A stretch of DNA of 14,723 nt, from assembly GCA_964530345.1 (NCBI GenBank), contig CAZGYJ010000071.1, positions 1 through 14,723 of the forward strand, in the 5' to 3' direction. This document shows, one piece after another, positions 1 to 6,935 of the stretch (positions within the stretch are counted from its first letter, which is position 1; every line of letters begins with the position of its first letter). The notes under the pieces are model-generated. The model was not told where the DNA came from, did not search any database, and worked only from the letters and a program-made list of their open reading frames with translations. The position numbers were made by a program, and so were the translations under genes. The DNA is from JALSJK01 sp964530345 (GTDB lineage: Bacteria > Pseudomonadota > Gammaproteobacteria > Methylococcales > Methylomonadaceae).

Positions 1-1191
1 ATGGCCAAAGAAAAATTTGAACGAACCAAACCCCACGTGAATGTTGGCACCATTGGTCATGTGGATCATGGTAAGACGACATTGACAGCCGCGTTAACCA
101 AAGTAATGGCAGAAAAGCAGGGTGGTGAGGCTCGAGCCTTTGATCAGATTGATAATGCCCCGGAAGAGCGCGAGCGCGGGATCACGATTGCAACATCACA
201 CGTAGAATATGAGTCAGAAAAGCGGCATTATGCGCATGTTGACTGTCCGGGTCACGCTGACTATGTAAAAAACATGATCACCGGGGCTGCGCAAATGGAC
301 GGGGCAATTTTGGTCTGCTCCGCGGCAGATGGCCCGATGCCACAAACCAGGGAGCACATCTTGTTGTCAAGACAGGTGGGTGTTCCCTATATCGTGGTTT
401 ATTTGAACAAAGCCGACATGGTTGATGACGAAGAGTTAATCGAGTTAGTTGAAATGGAAGTTAGAGAGCTGCTTGATGCTTATGAATTTCCGGGTGATGA
501 TACACCGATTATTGTAGGTTCAGCATTAAAAGCATTGGAAGGTGATGACAGCGAAATCGGGGTTCCATCGGTAGTCAAATTGGTTGACGCGTTGGATACC
601 TATATTCCTGAGCCAAAACGAGCGGTTGATGGTCCTTTTCTGATGCCAATTGAAGATGTATTCTCAATTTCAGGGCGTGGAACTGTGGTCACTGGTCGTG
701 TTGAGCGTGGCATCATAAAAGTGGGCGAAGAAATCGAAATAGTCGGCATCAAAGAAACCACCAAAACCATCTGCACCGGTGTAGAAATGTTCCGTAAGTT
801 ACTGGACCAAGGCGAGGCGGGTGATAATGTTGGCGTTTTGTTGCGAGGTACAAAGCGGGAAGAAGTAGAGCGTGGTCAGGTATTAGCGCATGTTGGCACC
901 ATTACTCCGCATACGCATTTCAAAGCAGAAATCTATGTCTTATCAAAAGACGAAGGTGGTCGTCATACACCTTTTTTTAATGGCTATCGTCCTCAGTTCT
1001 ATTTTAGAACAACCGATGTGACTGGGGCGGTTGAGTTGCCGGAAGGTGTTGAGATGGTCATGCCGGGTGATAACGTTACTGTAGAAGTAAAATTAATTGC
1101 ACCCATTGCAATGGAAGAGGGTTTGCGGTTTGCAGTACGTGAAGGGGGTCGCACCGTGGGTGCGGGTGTTGTTGCGAAAATTATTGAGTGA
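1..1191 (+). CDS. tuf: Elongation factor Tu (EF-Tu)
   Basis: GTPase that carries aminoacyl-tRNA to the ribosomal A site in the cytoplasm. Full length at 396 residues. The GTP-binding domain shows all the expected motifs: P-loop GHVDHGKT at residues 19-26, switch I RGIT ending at T62, DCPG at 81-84 followed by the catalytic His85, NKAD at 136-139 and SAL at 174-176. Domains II and III follow from about residue 205 to the family-typical end VVAKIIE. The window opens exactly on its ATG, so its promoter and ribosome site are not visible. In gammaproteobacteria this copy normally closes the str operon (rpsL-rpsG-fusA-tuf); here rpsJ starts 6 bases after its stop. Its GC content (about 50%) and arginine codon choice differ from the genes that follow. 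I cannot tell whether a second tuf exists elsewhere. Confidence 0.98.
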   Translation: MAKEKFERTKPHVNVGTIGHVDHGKTTLTAALTKVMAEKQGGEARAFDQIDNAPEERERGITIATSHVEYESEKRHYAHVDCPGHADYVKNMITGAAQMDGAILVCSAADGPMPQTREHILLSRQVGVPYIVVYLNKADMVDDEELIELVEMEVRELLDAYEFPGDDTPIIVGSALKALEGDDSEIGVPSVVKLVDALDTYIPEPKRAVDGPFLMPIEDVFSISGRGTVVTGRVERGIIKVGEEIEIVGIKETTKTICTGVEMFRKLLDQGEAGDNVGVLLRGTKREEVERGQVLAHVGTITPHTHFKAEIYVLSKDEGGRHTPFFNGYRPQFYFRTTDVTGAVELPEGVEMVMPGDNVTVEVKLIAPIAMEEGLRFAVREGGRTVGAGVVAKIIE

Positions 1192-1197
1192 TAAGCA

Positions 1198-1509
1198 ATG
1201 TCAAAACAGACTATCAGAATTCGACTCAAAGCATTTGATCATAAGTTGATTGATCAGTCTGCTAGCGAAATTGTAGAAACTGCTCGTAGGACTGGCGCGC
1301 AGATAAAAGGGCCAATTCCATTGCCTACAAAAAAAGAGAGATTTACAGTATTGATTTCTCCGCACGTCAACAAGGATGCCAGGGATCAATATGAGTTGAG
1401 AACCTATAAAAGACTATTAGATATTGTGGATCCAACTGATAAGACTGTTGACGCACTAATGAAGCTGGATTTAGCGGCCGGTGTTGATGTTCAGATTAAG
1501 TTGAATTAA
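1198..1509 (+). CDS. rpsJ: 30S ribosomal protein S10 (also NusE)
   Basis: Small-subunit head protein; in gammaproteobacteria the same protein acts as NusE in transcription antitermination with NusB and links NusG to the ribosome. It is 103 residues, the usual length, and ends with the family motif DLAAGVDVQIKLN. The N-terminal IRIRLKAFDH strand and the loop region around residues 45-60 (PTKKERFTVL onward) are typical. The ATG lies 6 bases after the tuf stop; the only Shine-Dalgarno candidate is GAG at 1186-1188 inside the tuf end, so initiation is probably coupled to tuf translation. In E. coli this gene heads its own operon behind a long regulatory leader, which cannot fit here. Confidence 0.98.
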   Translation: MSKQTIRIRLKAFDHKLIDQSASEIVETARRTGAQIKGPIPLPTKKERFTVLISPHVNKDARDQYELRTYKRLLDIVDPTDKTVDALMKLDLAAGVDVQIKLN

Positions 1510-1542
1510 CTAATAAATCATTTGGAAATTGAGGGTAAATAA

Positions 1543-2193
1543 ATGTCATTAGGTTTGGTTGGTCGTAAATACGGCATGACTCGGGTTTTTGAAGAAAATG
1601 GAGCTTCAATACCAGTGACGGTGGTGCAAATAGACCCAATTAAAGTAACACAAATTAAAACCCTAGATAAAGATGGTTACCGAGCTGTCCAGGTCACTGC
1701 CGGCGGGAAAAAATCTTCACGTGTTAACAAAGCGGCATCTGGTCATTTTGCTGCTGCAAATACAACTGCGGGCAGAGGTTTATGGGAGTTCAGGCTAGCT
1801 CAAGGAGAAGGAGAAGACCTAGAGGTTGGCGCTGAATTAACATTGGATATTTTTGCTGAAGGTCAAAGGGTTGACGTAAAAGGTACCAGTATCGGGAAAG
1901 GTTTCGCGGGTGGTGTAAAAAGGCATAATTTTAAAATGCAAGATGCTACGCACGGAAATTCATTATCCCATAGAGCGCCAGGTTCAATTGGTCAGTGTCA
2001 AACGCCAGGGCGAGTGTTTAAAGGGAAAAAAATGGCAGGGCATATGGGGTTTGAGAAAAAAACAGTTCAAAATTTGACCATACACGCAATAGATAAAGAA
2101 AGAAATATTGTATTAGTTAAAGGGGCGATCCCTGGTGCAAAAGGTGGTGATGTGATAATAACCCCAGCAGTTAAGATGCAAAATAAGGATTAG
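1543..2193 (+). CDS. rplC: 50S ribosomal protein L3
   Basis: Primary 23S rRNA binding protein that nucleates 50S assembly and reaches toward the peptidyl transferase centre with a long loop. 216 residues against 209 in E. coli, with the start GLVGRKYGMTRVF and the central GKGFAGGVKRHNF and DATHGNSLSHR motifs. The loop tip GQCQTPG at 150-156 contains Gln153, the equivalent of the glutamine methylated by PrmB in E. coli (Gln150); modification here is inference. A clear GAGG Shine-Dalgarno sequence (1531-1534) precedes the ATG in a 33-base gap after rpsJ. Confidence 0.98.
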   Translation: MSLGLVGRKYGMTRVFEENGASIPVTVVQIDPIKVTQIKTLDKDGYRAVQVTAGGKKSSRVNKAASGHFAAANTTAGRGLWEFRLAQGEGEDLEVGAELTLDIFAEGQRVDVKGTSIGKGFAGGVKRHNFKMQDATHGNSLSHRAPGSIGQCQTPGRVFKGKKMAGHMGFEKKTVQNLTIHAIDKERNIVLVKGAIPGAKGGDVIITPAVKMQNKD

Positions 2194-2196
2194 ATT

Positions 2197-2817
2197 ATGA
2201 GTTTGCAAATACCTACTTTAAATGATCAGGATTCAGCTGGAGTCACAGAGGTTTCAGAGGTCGTATTTGGATGTAATTTTAATGAAGCTTTAGTTCATCA
2301 ATTGATTACGAGTTATCTTGCCGGTTCAAGAGCTGGAACAAAAGCACAAAAGAATCGTTCTGATGTGAGCGGTGGAGGCAAGAAGCCTTATCGTCAAAAA
2401 GGGACGGGTAGAGCAAGAGCTGGTACTACAAGAAGCCCCTTGTGGCGCACGGGTGGAGTAACATTCGCTGCAAGACCTAGGTCGTTTGAGCAAAAGCTAA
2501 ACAAAAAAATGTACAAAGGCGGTATAAAATCAATAGTTTCTGAGTTGTTGAGGCAAAATAGACTTGTTGTAAGCAACGATATACTGCCTAAGACGCCAAA
2601 AACAAAAGAATTTTATGGTCAAATTAAGAGGTTTGCTGGTAAGAATTTATTGGTTATTACTGAGCTAGAGGATCGAAATTTAGTGTTGGCCTCAAGAAAT
2701 ATTCCGAATGTCGAAATTGCTTATGCAGATGCTATTAATCCATTACAGCTTGTAGCAGCAGATAAGGTTATTGTGACTGCGGATGCAATTAAAAAAATCG
2801 AGGAGCATTTACTATGA
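2197..2817 (+). CDS. rplD: 50S ribosomal protein L4
   Basis: Early-assembly large-subunit protein whose extended loop lines the peptide exit tunnel. 206 residues, slightly longer than the 201 of E. coli. The tunnel loop is recognised by GGGKKPYRQKGTGRARAG and the following WRTGGVTFAARPR. The start 3 bases after rplC uses AAGGA (2185-2189) within the rplC end. Its stop overlaps the rplW start by four bases (ATGA). In E. coli L4 represses its own operon through the S10 leader and RNase E; the leader it would act on is not present in the usual place in this window. Confidence 0.98.
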   Translation: MSLQIPTLNDQDSAGVTEVSEVVFGCNFNEALVHQLITSYLAGSRAGTKAQKNRSDVSGGGKKPYRQKGTGRARAGTTRSPLWRTGGVTFAARPRSFEQKLNKKMYKGGIKSIVSELLRQNRLVVSNDILPKTPKTKEFYGQIKRFAGKNLLVITELEDRNLVLASRNIPNVEIAYADAINPLQLVAADKVIVTADAIKKIEEHLL

Positions 2818-3113
2818 GTGTTAATCAAAATAAATTGAGTAATATAATTACGGCTCCAATTATTTCTGAAAAGAGTACCTTAAGTGCAGAAAACAGTAAT
2901 ACATTCGTATTTAAAGTTTGCAAAGAAGCAACAAAAAAACAGGTGGGCGCGGCTGTAGAGCTGATGTTTAATGTTGAAGTTGATGCTGTTCGAGTATTGA
3001 ATGTAAATGGAAAAAAGAAAAGATTTGGTCGTGTGTTAGGTAAAAGAAAAGACTGGAAAAAAGCTTATGTTAAGCTTAAACCGGGGCATGATATAGAATT
3101 TTCAGCTGCATAA
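2814..3113 (+). CDS. rplW: 50S ribosomal protein L23
   Basis: Sits at the exit of the peptide tunnel and docks trigger factor and signal recognition particle. 99 residues, matching the family. Recognised by IITAPIISEKSTL near residues 12-24, the conserved FKVCKEATKKQV segment and the loop VNGKKKRFGRVLGKRKDWKKAYV. Begins inside the last codons of rplD with an ATGA overlap and an AGGAG site at 2801-2805, a standard coupled arrangement. Confidence 0.97.
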   Translation: MSVNQNKLSNIITAPIISEKSTLSAENSNTFVFKVCKEATKKQVGAAVELMFNVEVDAVRVLNVNGKKKRFGRVLGKRKDWKKAYVKLKPGHDIEFSAA

Positions 3114-3148
3114 ATAACTGTCTAAAAGAATCATAACGGAAAATACGT

Positions 3149-3976
3149 ATGGCTATTGTAAAATCTAAACCGACCTCACCAGGTTCCAGATTCGTAATAC
3201 GAATAAAAAACGAGGAGCTTCATAAAGGGAAGCCATTTGCCAAATTATTAGATAAAGGGAGTAAATCTGGTGGGCGCAATAATCAGGGGCGCATAACTAC
3301 AAGGCATGTGGGTGGAGGACATAAGCAGCGTTACAGAATAATCGACTTCAGGAGGAATAAAATAGATATTCCTGCCGTTGTTGAGCGAATTGAATATGAT
3401 CCTAACAGAACGGCAAATATAGCATTAGTTTTATATAAGGATGGTGAAAGGAAATACGTGATAGCACCAAAAGGCATGGAAGCTGGCCATGAAATTGTTT
3501 CTGCAGAAACGACTCCTGTTAAGGCTGGAAATTGTATGCCTATGCGTAATATACCATTAGGTACAGCAATACATTGCATTGAATTGAAGCCTGGAAAAGG
3601 TGCGCAATTAGCGCGCAGTGCAGGGACTTCAGCTCAGCTTGTTGCTAAAGAAGGTGCACACGTCACGTTAAGATTAAGATCCGGAGAAATGAGGAAAGTT
3701 CTCGCAGATTGTAAGGCTGTAATTGGCGAAGTTTCCAATTCAGAAAGAAACTTAATTTCTTTAGGGAAGGCAGGAGCTTCGAGATGGAGAGGTATTCGAC
3801 CAACAGTAAGAGGTGTTGTCATGAATCCGGTTGATCATCCTCATGGCGGTGGTGAAGGTAGGACTTCCGGCGGCCGTCATCCAGTGTCGCCATGGGGAAT
3901 GCCTACCAAAGGTTATAAAACCCGAAAAAATAAGCGTACAGATAATATGATCGTAAGGTCACGTAAACAGAAATAG
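3149..3976 (+). CDS. rplB: 50S ribosomal protein L2
   Basis: One of the most conserved large-subunit proteins, needed for subunit association, tRNA binding and peptidyl transferase activity. 275 residues (273 in E. coli). The C-terminal motif VDHPHGGGEGRTSGGRHPVSPWG is present, with His230 aligning to the functionally important His229 of E. coli. N-terminal RNA-binding motifs GGRNNQGRITTRHVGGGHK also match. A 35-base gap follows rplW; the ribosome site is weak (GGA at 3138-3140, 8 bases before ATG). Arginine codons are dominated by AGA/AGG (about 16 of 28 by my count), unlike tuf. Confidence 0.98.
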   Translation: MAIVKSKPTSPGSRFVIRIKNEELHKGKPFAKLLDKGSKSGGRNNQGRITTRHVGGGHKQRYRIIDFRRNKIDIPAVVERIEYDPNRTANIALVLYKDGERKYVIAPKGMEAGHEIVSAETTPVKAGNCMPMRNIPLGTAIHCIELKPGKGAQLARSAGTSAQLVAKEGAHVTLRLRSGEMRKVLADCKAVIGEVSNSERNLISLGKAGASRWRGIRPTVRGVVMNPVDHPHGGGEGRTSGGRHPVSPWGMPTKGYKTRKNKRTDNMIVRSRKQK

Positions 3977-3988
3977 TGAGGAAATAAG

Positions 3989-4261
3989 GTGCCACGTTCA
4001 ATTAAAAAAGGGCCGTTTATAGATCATCATTTAATGAAAAAAGTTGATGAAGCTGTAAAAGCAAATAGCAAAAAACCAATTAAAACATGGTCGAGAAGAT
4101 CTATGATTAGTCCAGATATGTTAGGGTTGACTATTGCCGTTCATAATGGAAGGCAACATATCCCAATTCTGATTTCAGAAAATATGGTTGGACATAAATT
4201 GGGTGAGTTTGCGTCAACAAGAACTTATAAAGGCCATTTGGCAGATAAGAAGTCTAGATAA
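3989..4261 (+). CDS. rpsS: 30S ribosomal protein S19
   Basis: Head protein of the 30S subunit that contacts S13 and the A-site finger of the 50S. 90 residues, close to the 92 of E. coli. Motifs: PRSIKKGPFIDHHL at the N terminus, KTWSRRSMI in the middle and HNGRQHIPILI then GHKLGEFASTRTYKGH near the end. The start is GTG, supported by the conserved second residue Pro and by GAGGA at 3978-3982 just upstream; no in-frame ATG would preserve the N terminus. Confidence 0.97.
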   Translation: MPRSIKKGPFIDHHLMKKVDEAVKANSKKPIKTWSRRSMISPDMLGLTIAVHNGRQHIPILISENMVGHKLGEFASTRTYKGHLADKKSR

Positions 4262-4272
4262 GGTTTTTCTCA

Positions 4273-4608
4273 ATGGAAATTTCAGCAAAATTAAAAAACG
4301 CCCCACTATCGGCGCAAAAAGCAAGGTTGGTTGGAGATCAAATACGCGGTCTACATGTAGAAAAGGCATTGGACATTTTGGCTTTTAGTCCTAAAAAGGC
4401 TGCAACCATTATAAAAAAAATACTTGAGTCAGCCATCGCAAATGCGGAGCATAATGAAAGTGCAGATATTGATGAGTTGCGTGTTTCTACAGTATATGTT
4501 GATGAGGGCGTTACGCTGAAAAGATTTAGAGCAAGAGCAAAAGGGTCGGCAAATCAGATATTAAAGAGAACTTGCCATATTACAATTAAAGTAGCTGAGT
4601 TCGAGTAG
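4273..4608 (+). CDS. rplV: 50S ribosomal protein L22
   Basis: Binds all domains of 23S rRNA; its beta hairpin lines the peptide exit tunnel next to L4 and is a site of macrolide-resistance changes in other species. 111 residues (110 in E. coli). Family landmarks are SAQKARLVGDQIRG, KALDILAFSPKKAA, the near-invariant ESAIANAEHN and the hairpin DEGVTLKRFRARAKGSANQI. Starts 11 bases after rpsS, with AAGG at 4260-4263 overlapping the rpsS stop. Confidence 0.97.
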   Translation: MEISAKLKNAPLSAQKARLVGDQIRGLHVEKALDILAFSPKKAATIIKKILESAIANAEHNESADIDELRVSTVYVDEGVTLKRFRARAKGSANQILKRTCHITIKVAEFE

Positions 4609-4619
4609 AGGCGATAATA

Positions 4620-5297
4620 ATGGGACAAAAAGTACATCCAACAGGAATACGCCTTGGTTATATCAAGGATTGGACTTCAAGATGGTATGCAAATACTCAA
4701 GTGTATCCGGTTTTTCTTTATCAGGATCTTCAAGTTAGAGAATACTTAAGGAAAAAACTAGCCCATGCATCTGTAAGTAGAATTCAGGTAAATAGGCCTG
4801 CAAATAATGCGCTTATTACAGTACATACAGCTCGACCAGGCGTGGTGATTGGGAAAAAAGGCGAAGATATTGATAAGTTAAGAGCAGAAATATCGAAAAT
4901 GATGGGTATACCAGTTCAATTGAATGTTGAAGAAATTAGAAAGCCTGAGCTTGATGCACATTTAGTTGCTGAGAGTATAGCCCAGCAATTAGAAAAAAGA
5001 ATTATGTATCGCAGAGCAATGAAGAGAGCAGTAACAAATACCATGCGACTAGGAGCTGAAGGGATCAAAATAAATGTTGCAGGAAGATTAAATGGGGCCG
5101 AAATTGCTCGTAGTGAATGGTATAGAGAGGGCCGGGTTCCTTTGCATACTCTTAGAGCTGATATTGATTATGGGACTGCGGAAGCGAATACTACTTATGG
5201 AATCATTGGCATCAAGGTCTGGATATTCAAAGGCGAAGTCTTTGATGCAGATAGCGTGAACGACGCTACTGAAAAAACTGAAACGAAAAAGAAATAG
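4620..5297 (+). CDS. rpsC: 30S ribosomal protein S3
   Basis: Lines the mRNA entry tunnel of the 30S subunit and contributes to mRNA unwinding with S4 and S5. 225 residues against 233 in E. coli, the difference being in the charged tail. Begins GQKVHPTGIRLG; a KH domain carries the GKKG loop at residues 78-81 within RPGVVIGKKGEDI. The C-terminal domain has MRLGAEGIKINVAGRLNGAEIAR and the YGIIGIKVWIFKGE segment, followed by a Thr/Glu/Lys-rich tail. AGAGG (4607-4611) gives good spacing to the ATG. Confidence 0.98.
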   Translation: MGQKVHPTGIRLGYIKDWTSRWYANTQVYPVFLYQDLQVREYLRKKLAHASVSRIQVNRPANNALITVHTARPGVVIGKKGEDIDKLRAEISKMMGIPVQLNVEEIRKPELDAHLVAESIAQQLEKRIMYRRAMKRAVTNTMRLGAEGIKINVAGRLNGAEIARSEWYREGRVPLHTLRADIDYGTAEANTTYGIIGIKVWIFKGEVFDADSVNDATEKTETKKK

Positions 5298-5309
5298 TGG
5301 GAAAGACAA

Positions 5310-5723
5310 ATGCTTCAGCCTAAAAGAACGAAATTTAGAAAACAGCATAAGGGTAGAAATAAAGGTATGGCAGTACGTGGGTCATCCGTAAGTTTCGGTG
5401 AATATGGCTTACAATCAATTACGCGTGGAAGAATAACGGCACGACAAATTGAAGCGGCTCGTAGAACAATTACTCGGCATGTCAAAAGAGGTGGAAAAAT
5501 GTGGATAAGGATTTTTCCTGATAAGCCGATTACTAAGAAGCCATTGGAAGTTAGAATGGGAAAAGGGAAAGGCAGTGTCGAGTATTGGGTGGCACAAATA
5601 AAGCCGGGCACCATGTTGTATGAAATACAAGGTGTTCCAGAAGAACTTGCGAGAGAAGCTTTTAAATTGGCGGCTGCTAAGTTACCTGTTAAAACAACAT
5701 TTGCAACCCGGACGGTAATGTGA
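5310..5723 (+). CDS. rplP: 50S ribosomal protein L16
   Basis: Helps position A-site tRNA and is one of the last proteins added to the 50S subunit. 137 residues (136 in E. coli). Nearly all family motifs are visible: MLQPKRTKFRKQHKGRN at the start, GRITARQIEAARR, KMWIRIFPDKPITKKPLEVRMGKGKG and the closing EELAREAFKLAAAKLPVKTTF. Arg82 corresponds to the arginine hydroxylated by YcfD/RoxA in E. coli (Arg81). The GGGAAAG sequence just before the start supports ATG at 5310. Its TGA shares one base with the rpmC ATG. Confidence 0.98.
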   Translation: MLQPKRTKFRKQHKGRNKGMAVRGSSVSFGEYGLQSITRGRITARQIEAARRTITRHVKRGGKMWIRIFPDKPITKKPLEVRMGKGKGSVEYWVAQIKPGTMLYEIQGVPEELAREAFKLAAAKLPVKTTFATRTVM

Positions 5724-5923
5724 TGAAAGCATTAGAACTACATCAAAAAACAGAGAATGAATTACAAGATATTCTGAGTGAATTGTCGAAGGAACAATTT
5801 AATTTAAGAATGCAAAAAGGAACTGGGCAACTAGCTAAGCCAGATCAAGTAAAAAAAGTTCGACGTAATATTGCTAGAATAAATACCGTTCTTAATGAAA
5901 AGAAGAGAAAAAACAATGACTGA
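5723..5923 (+). CDS. rpmC: 50S ribosomal protein L29
   Basis: Small two-helix protein near the peptide tunnel exit, beside L23 and the trigger factor dock. 66 residues from this ATG. The signature QFNLRMQKGTGQL and the helix KVRRNIARINTVLNEK identify it. A GTG codon three bases upstream (5720) is in frame, but the ATG gives the family N terminus MKALEL and forms a TGATG stop-start overlap with rplP, so I prefer 5723. The last eight bases overlap the start of rpsQ. Confidence 0.95.
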   Translation: MKALELHQKTENELQDILSELSKEQFNLRMQKGTGQLAKPDQVKKVRRNIARINTVLNEKKRKNND

Positions 5924-6176
5924 TACAGAGAAGTTGAGGACAATAACAGGCCGTGTTGTCAGTAATAAGATGGATAAAACAATTGCTGTATCAGTTGAAC
6001 GTACGATCAAACATCCAGTATATGGAAAATACATGAAAAGATCGACAAAAATATTCGCTCATGATGCTGATAACCAATGTCAGGAAGGTGATGTTGTCTC
6101 AATAACGTCAAGTAGACCAATTTCTAAGAAAAAAACATTTAGATTGGTTGAAATACTAGAGCGTACTAATAAATAA
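5916..6176 (+). CDS. rpsQ: 30S ribosomal protein S17
   Basis: OB-fold protein that binds 16S rRNA early in 30S assembly. 86 residues from the chosen start. Landmarks: GRVVSNKMDKTIAVSVER, KHPVYGKYMKRSTK, and the closing GDVVSITSSRPISKKKTFRLVEI. An upstream in-frame ATG at 5895 would add seven basic residues, but the MTD start at 5916 matches the E. coli N terminus and has AGAAGAG about 8 bases upstream inside rpmC. It is taken as the last gene of the S10 group and is followed by a 44-base gap. Confidence 0.95.
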   Translation: MTDTEKLRTITGRVVSNKMDKTIAVSVERTIKHPVYGKYMKRSTKIFAHDADNQCQEGDVVSITSSRPISKKKTFRLVEILERTNK

Positions 6177-6220
6177 ATTACGCATAATCGTTAAAATATT
6201 ATTAAGCTAGGAATTAAATC

Positions 6221-6589
6221 ATGATTCAGATGCAAACTAACCTAGATGTCGCTGATAATAGTGGCGCTAAGAGGGTCATGTGTATCAAAGTACTTGGTGG
6301 CTCACACAGGCGATATGCAGGAATTGGCGATATTATAAAAGTAAGTGTCAAAGATGCGATTCCTCGTGGAAGAGTAAAAAAAGGTGAGGTATACAACGCA
6401 TTAGTTGTTAGAACAAAAAAAGGTGTACGTAGACCTGATGGTTCTATTATCCGTTTTGATGGAAATGCTGCAGTCATACTTAATACCCAATTACAACCAT
6501 TAGGTACAAGAATATTTGGTCCGGTAACTAGAGAGTTAAGAGGAGAGAAGTTCATGAAGATAATTTCTCTGGCTCCTGAGGTTCTATAG
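6221..6589 (+). CDS. rplN: 50S ribosomal protein L14
   Basis: Interface protein contacting helix 44 of 16S rRNA (bridge B8) and L19; also the binding site of the silencing factor RsfS. 122 residues, the canonical length. Motifs: MIQMQTNLDVADNSGAK, the VKKGEVYNALVVRTKKGVRR hairpin and FGPVTRELR near the C terminus. AGGA at 6209-6212 lies eight bases before the ATG. First gene of the spc group; the 44-base gap before it is where E. coli has the spc promoter. Confidence 0.98.
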   Translation: MIQMQTNLDVADNSGAKRVMCIKVLGGSHRRYAGIGDIIKVSVKDAIPRGRVKKGEVYNALVVRTKKGVRRPDGSIIRFDGNAAVILNTQLQPLGTRIFGPVTRELRGEKFMKIISLAPEVL

Positions 6590-6606
6590 ACTGTAAGGTT
6601 AAAAAA

Positions 6607-6921
6607 ATGCAGAAAATCAAAAAAGGGGATGAAGTAATTGTCCTAACAGGTAGAGATAAAGGTAAACATGGGAAAATCCTTAAACGGTTATCAGACAGAG
6701 TGCTTGTGGAAGGAATCAATCGGGTAAAGAAGCACCAAAAACCAAATCCAAATGCTGGAATTGCGGGTGGCATTATTGAAAAAGATATGCCAATACATAT
6801 ATCAAATGTGGGTATATATAATCCCGAAACCAAAAAAGCGGATCGCATTGGTATCCGTCAGTTGGAAGATGGGCGGAAAGTTCGATTTTACAAATCGAAT
6901 AAAGAAACAATTGATGTTTAG
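6607..6921 (+). CDS. rplX: 50S ribosomal protein L24
   Basis: One of the two assembly initiator proteins of the 50S subunit, binding the 5' end of 23S rRNA. 104 residues, the same length as in E. coli. An N-terminal KOW motif is visible in KKGDEVIVLTGRDKGKHGKI, followed by VLVEGINRVKKHQKPNP and the conserved IEKDMPIHISNVGIYNP. AAGG at 6595-6598 precedes the ATG at good spacing. A 14-base gap separates it from rplE. Confidence 0.97.
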   Translation: MQKIKKGDEVIVLTGRDKGKHGKILKRLSDRVLVEGINRVKKHQKPNPNAGIAGGIIEKDMPIHISNVGIYNPETKKADRIGIRQLEDGRKVRFYKSNKETIDV

Positions 6922-6935
6922 GTACACAAATAGCT

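Noticed and set aside
999..1229. Open frame on the - strand antisense to the tuf end, and many similar antisense frames of 60-109 codons over the ribosomal genes
   Set aside because: All lie opposite strongly conserved coding sequence, have no ribosome sites of note and no recognisable protein motifs; they are reading-frame shadows.
4188..4388. 66-codon + strand frame spanning rpsS and rplV
   Set aside because: It overlaps two well-identified ribosomal genes in another frame and has no family resemblance.
5895..5915. Upstream ATG giving S17 a seven-residue basic extension
   Set aside because: Family N terminus and ribosome-site spacing favour ATG at 5916.
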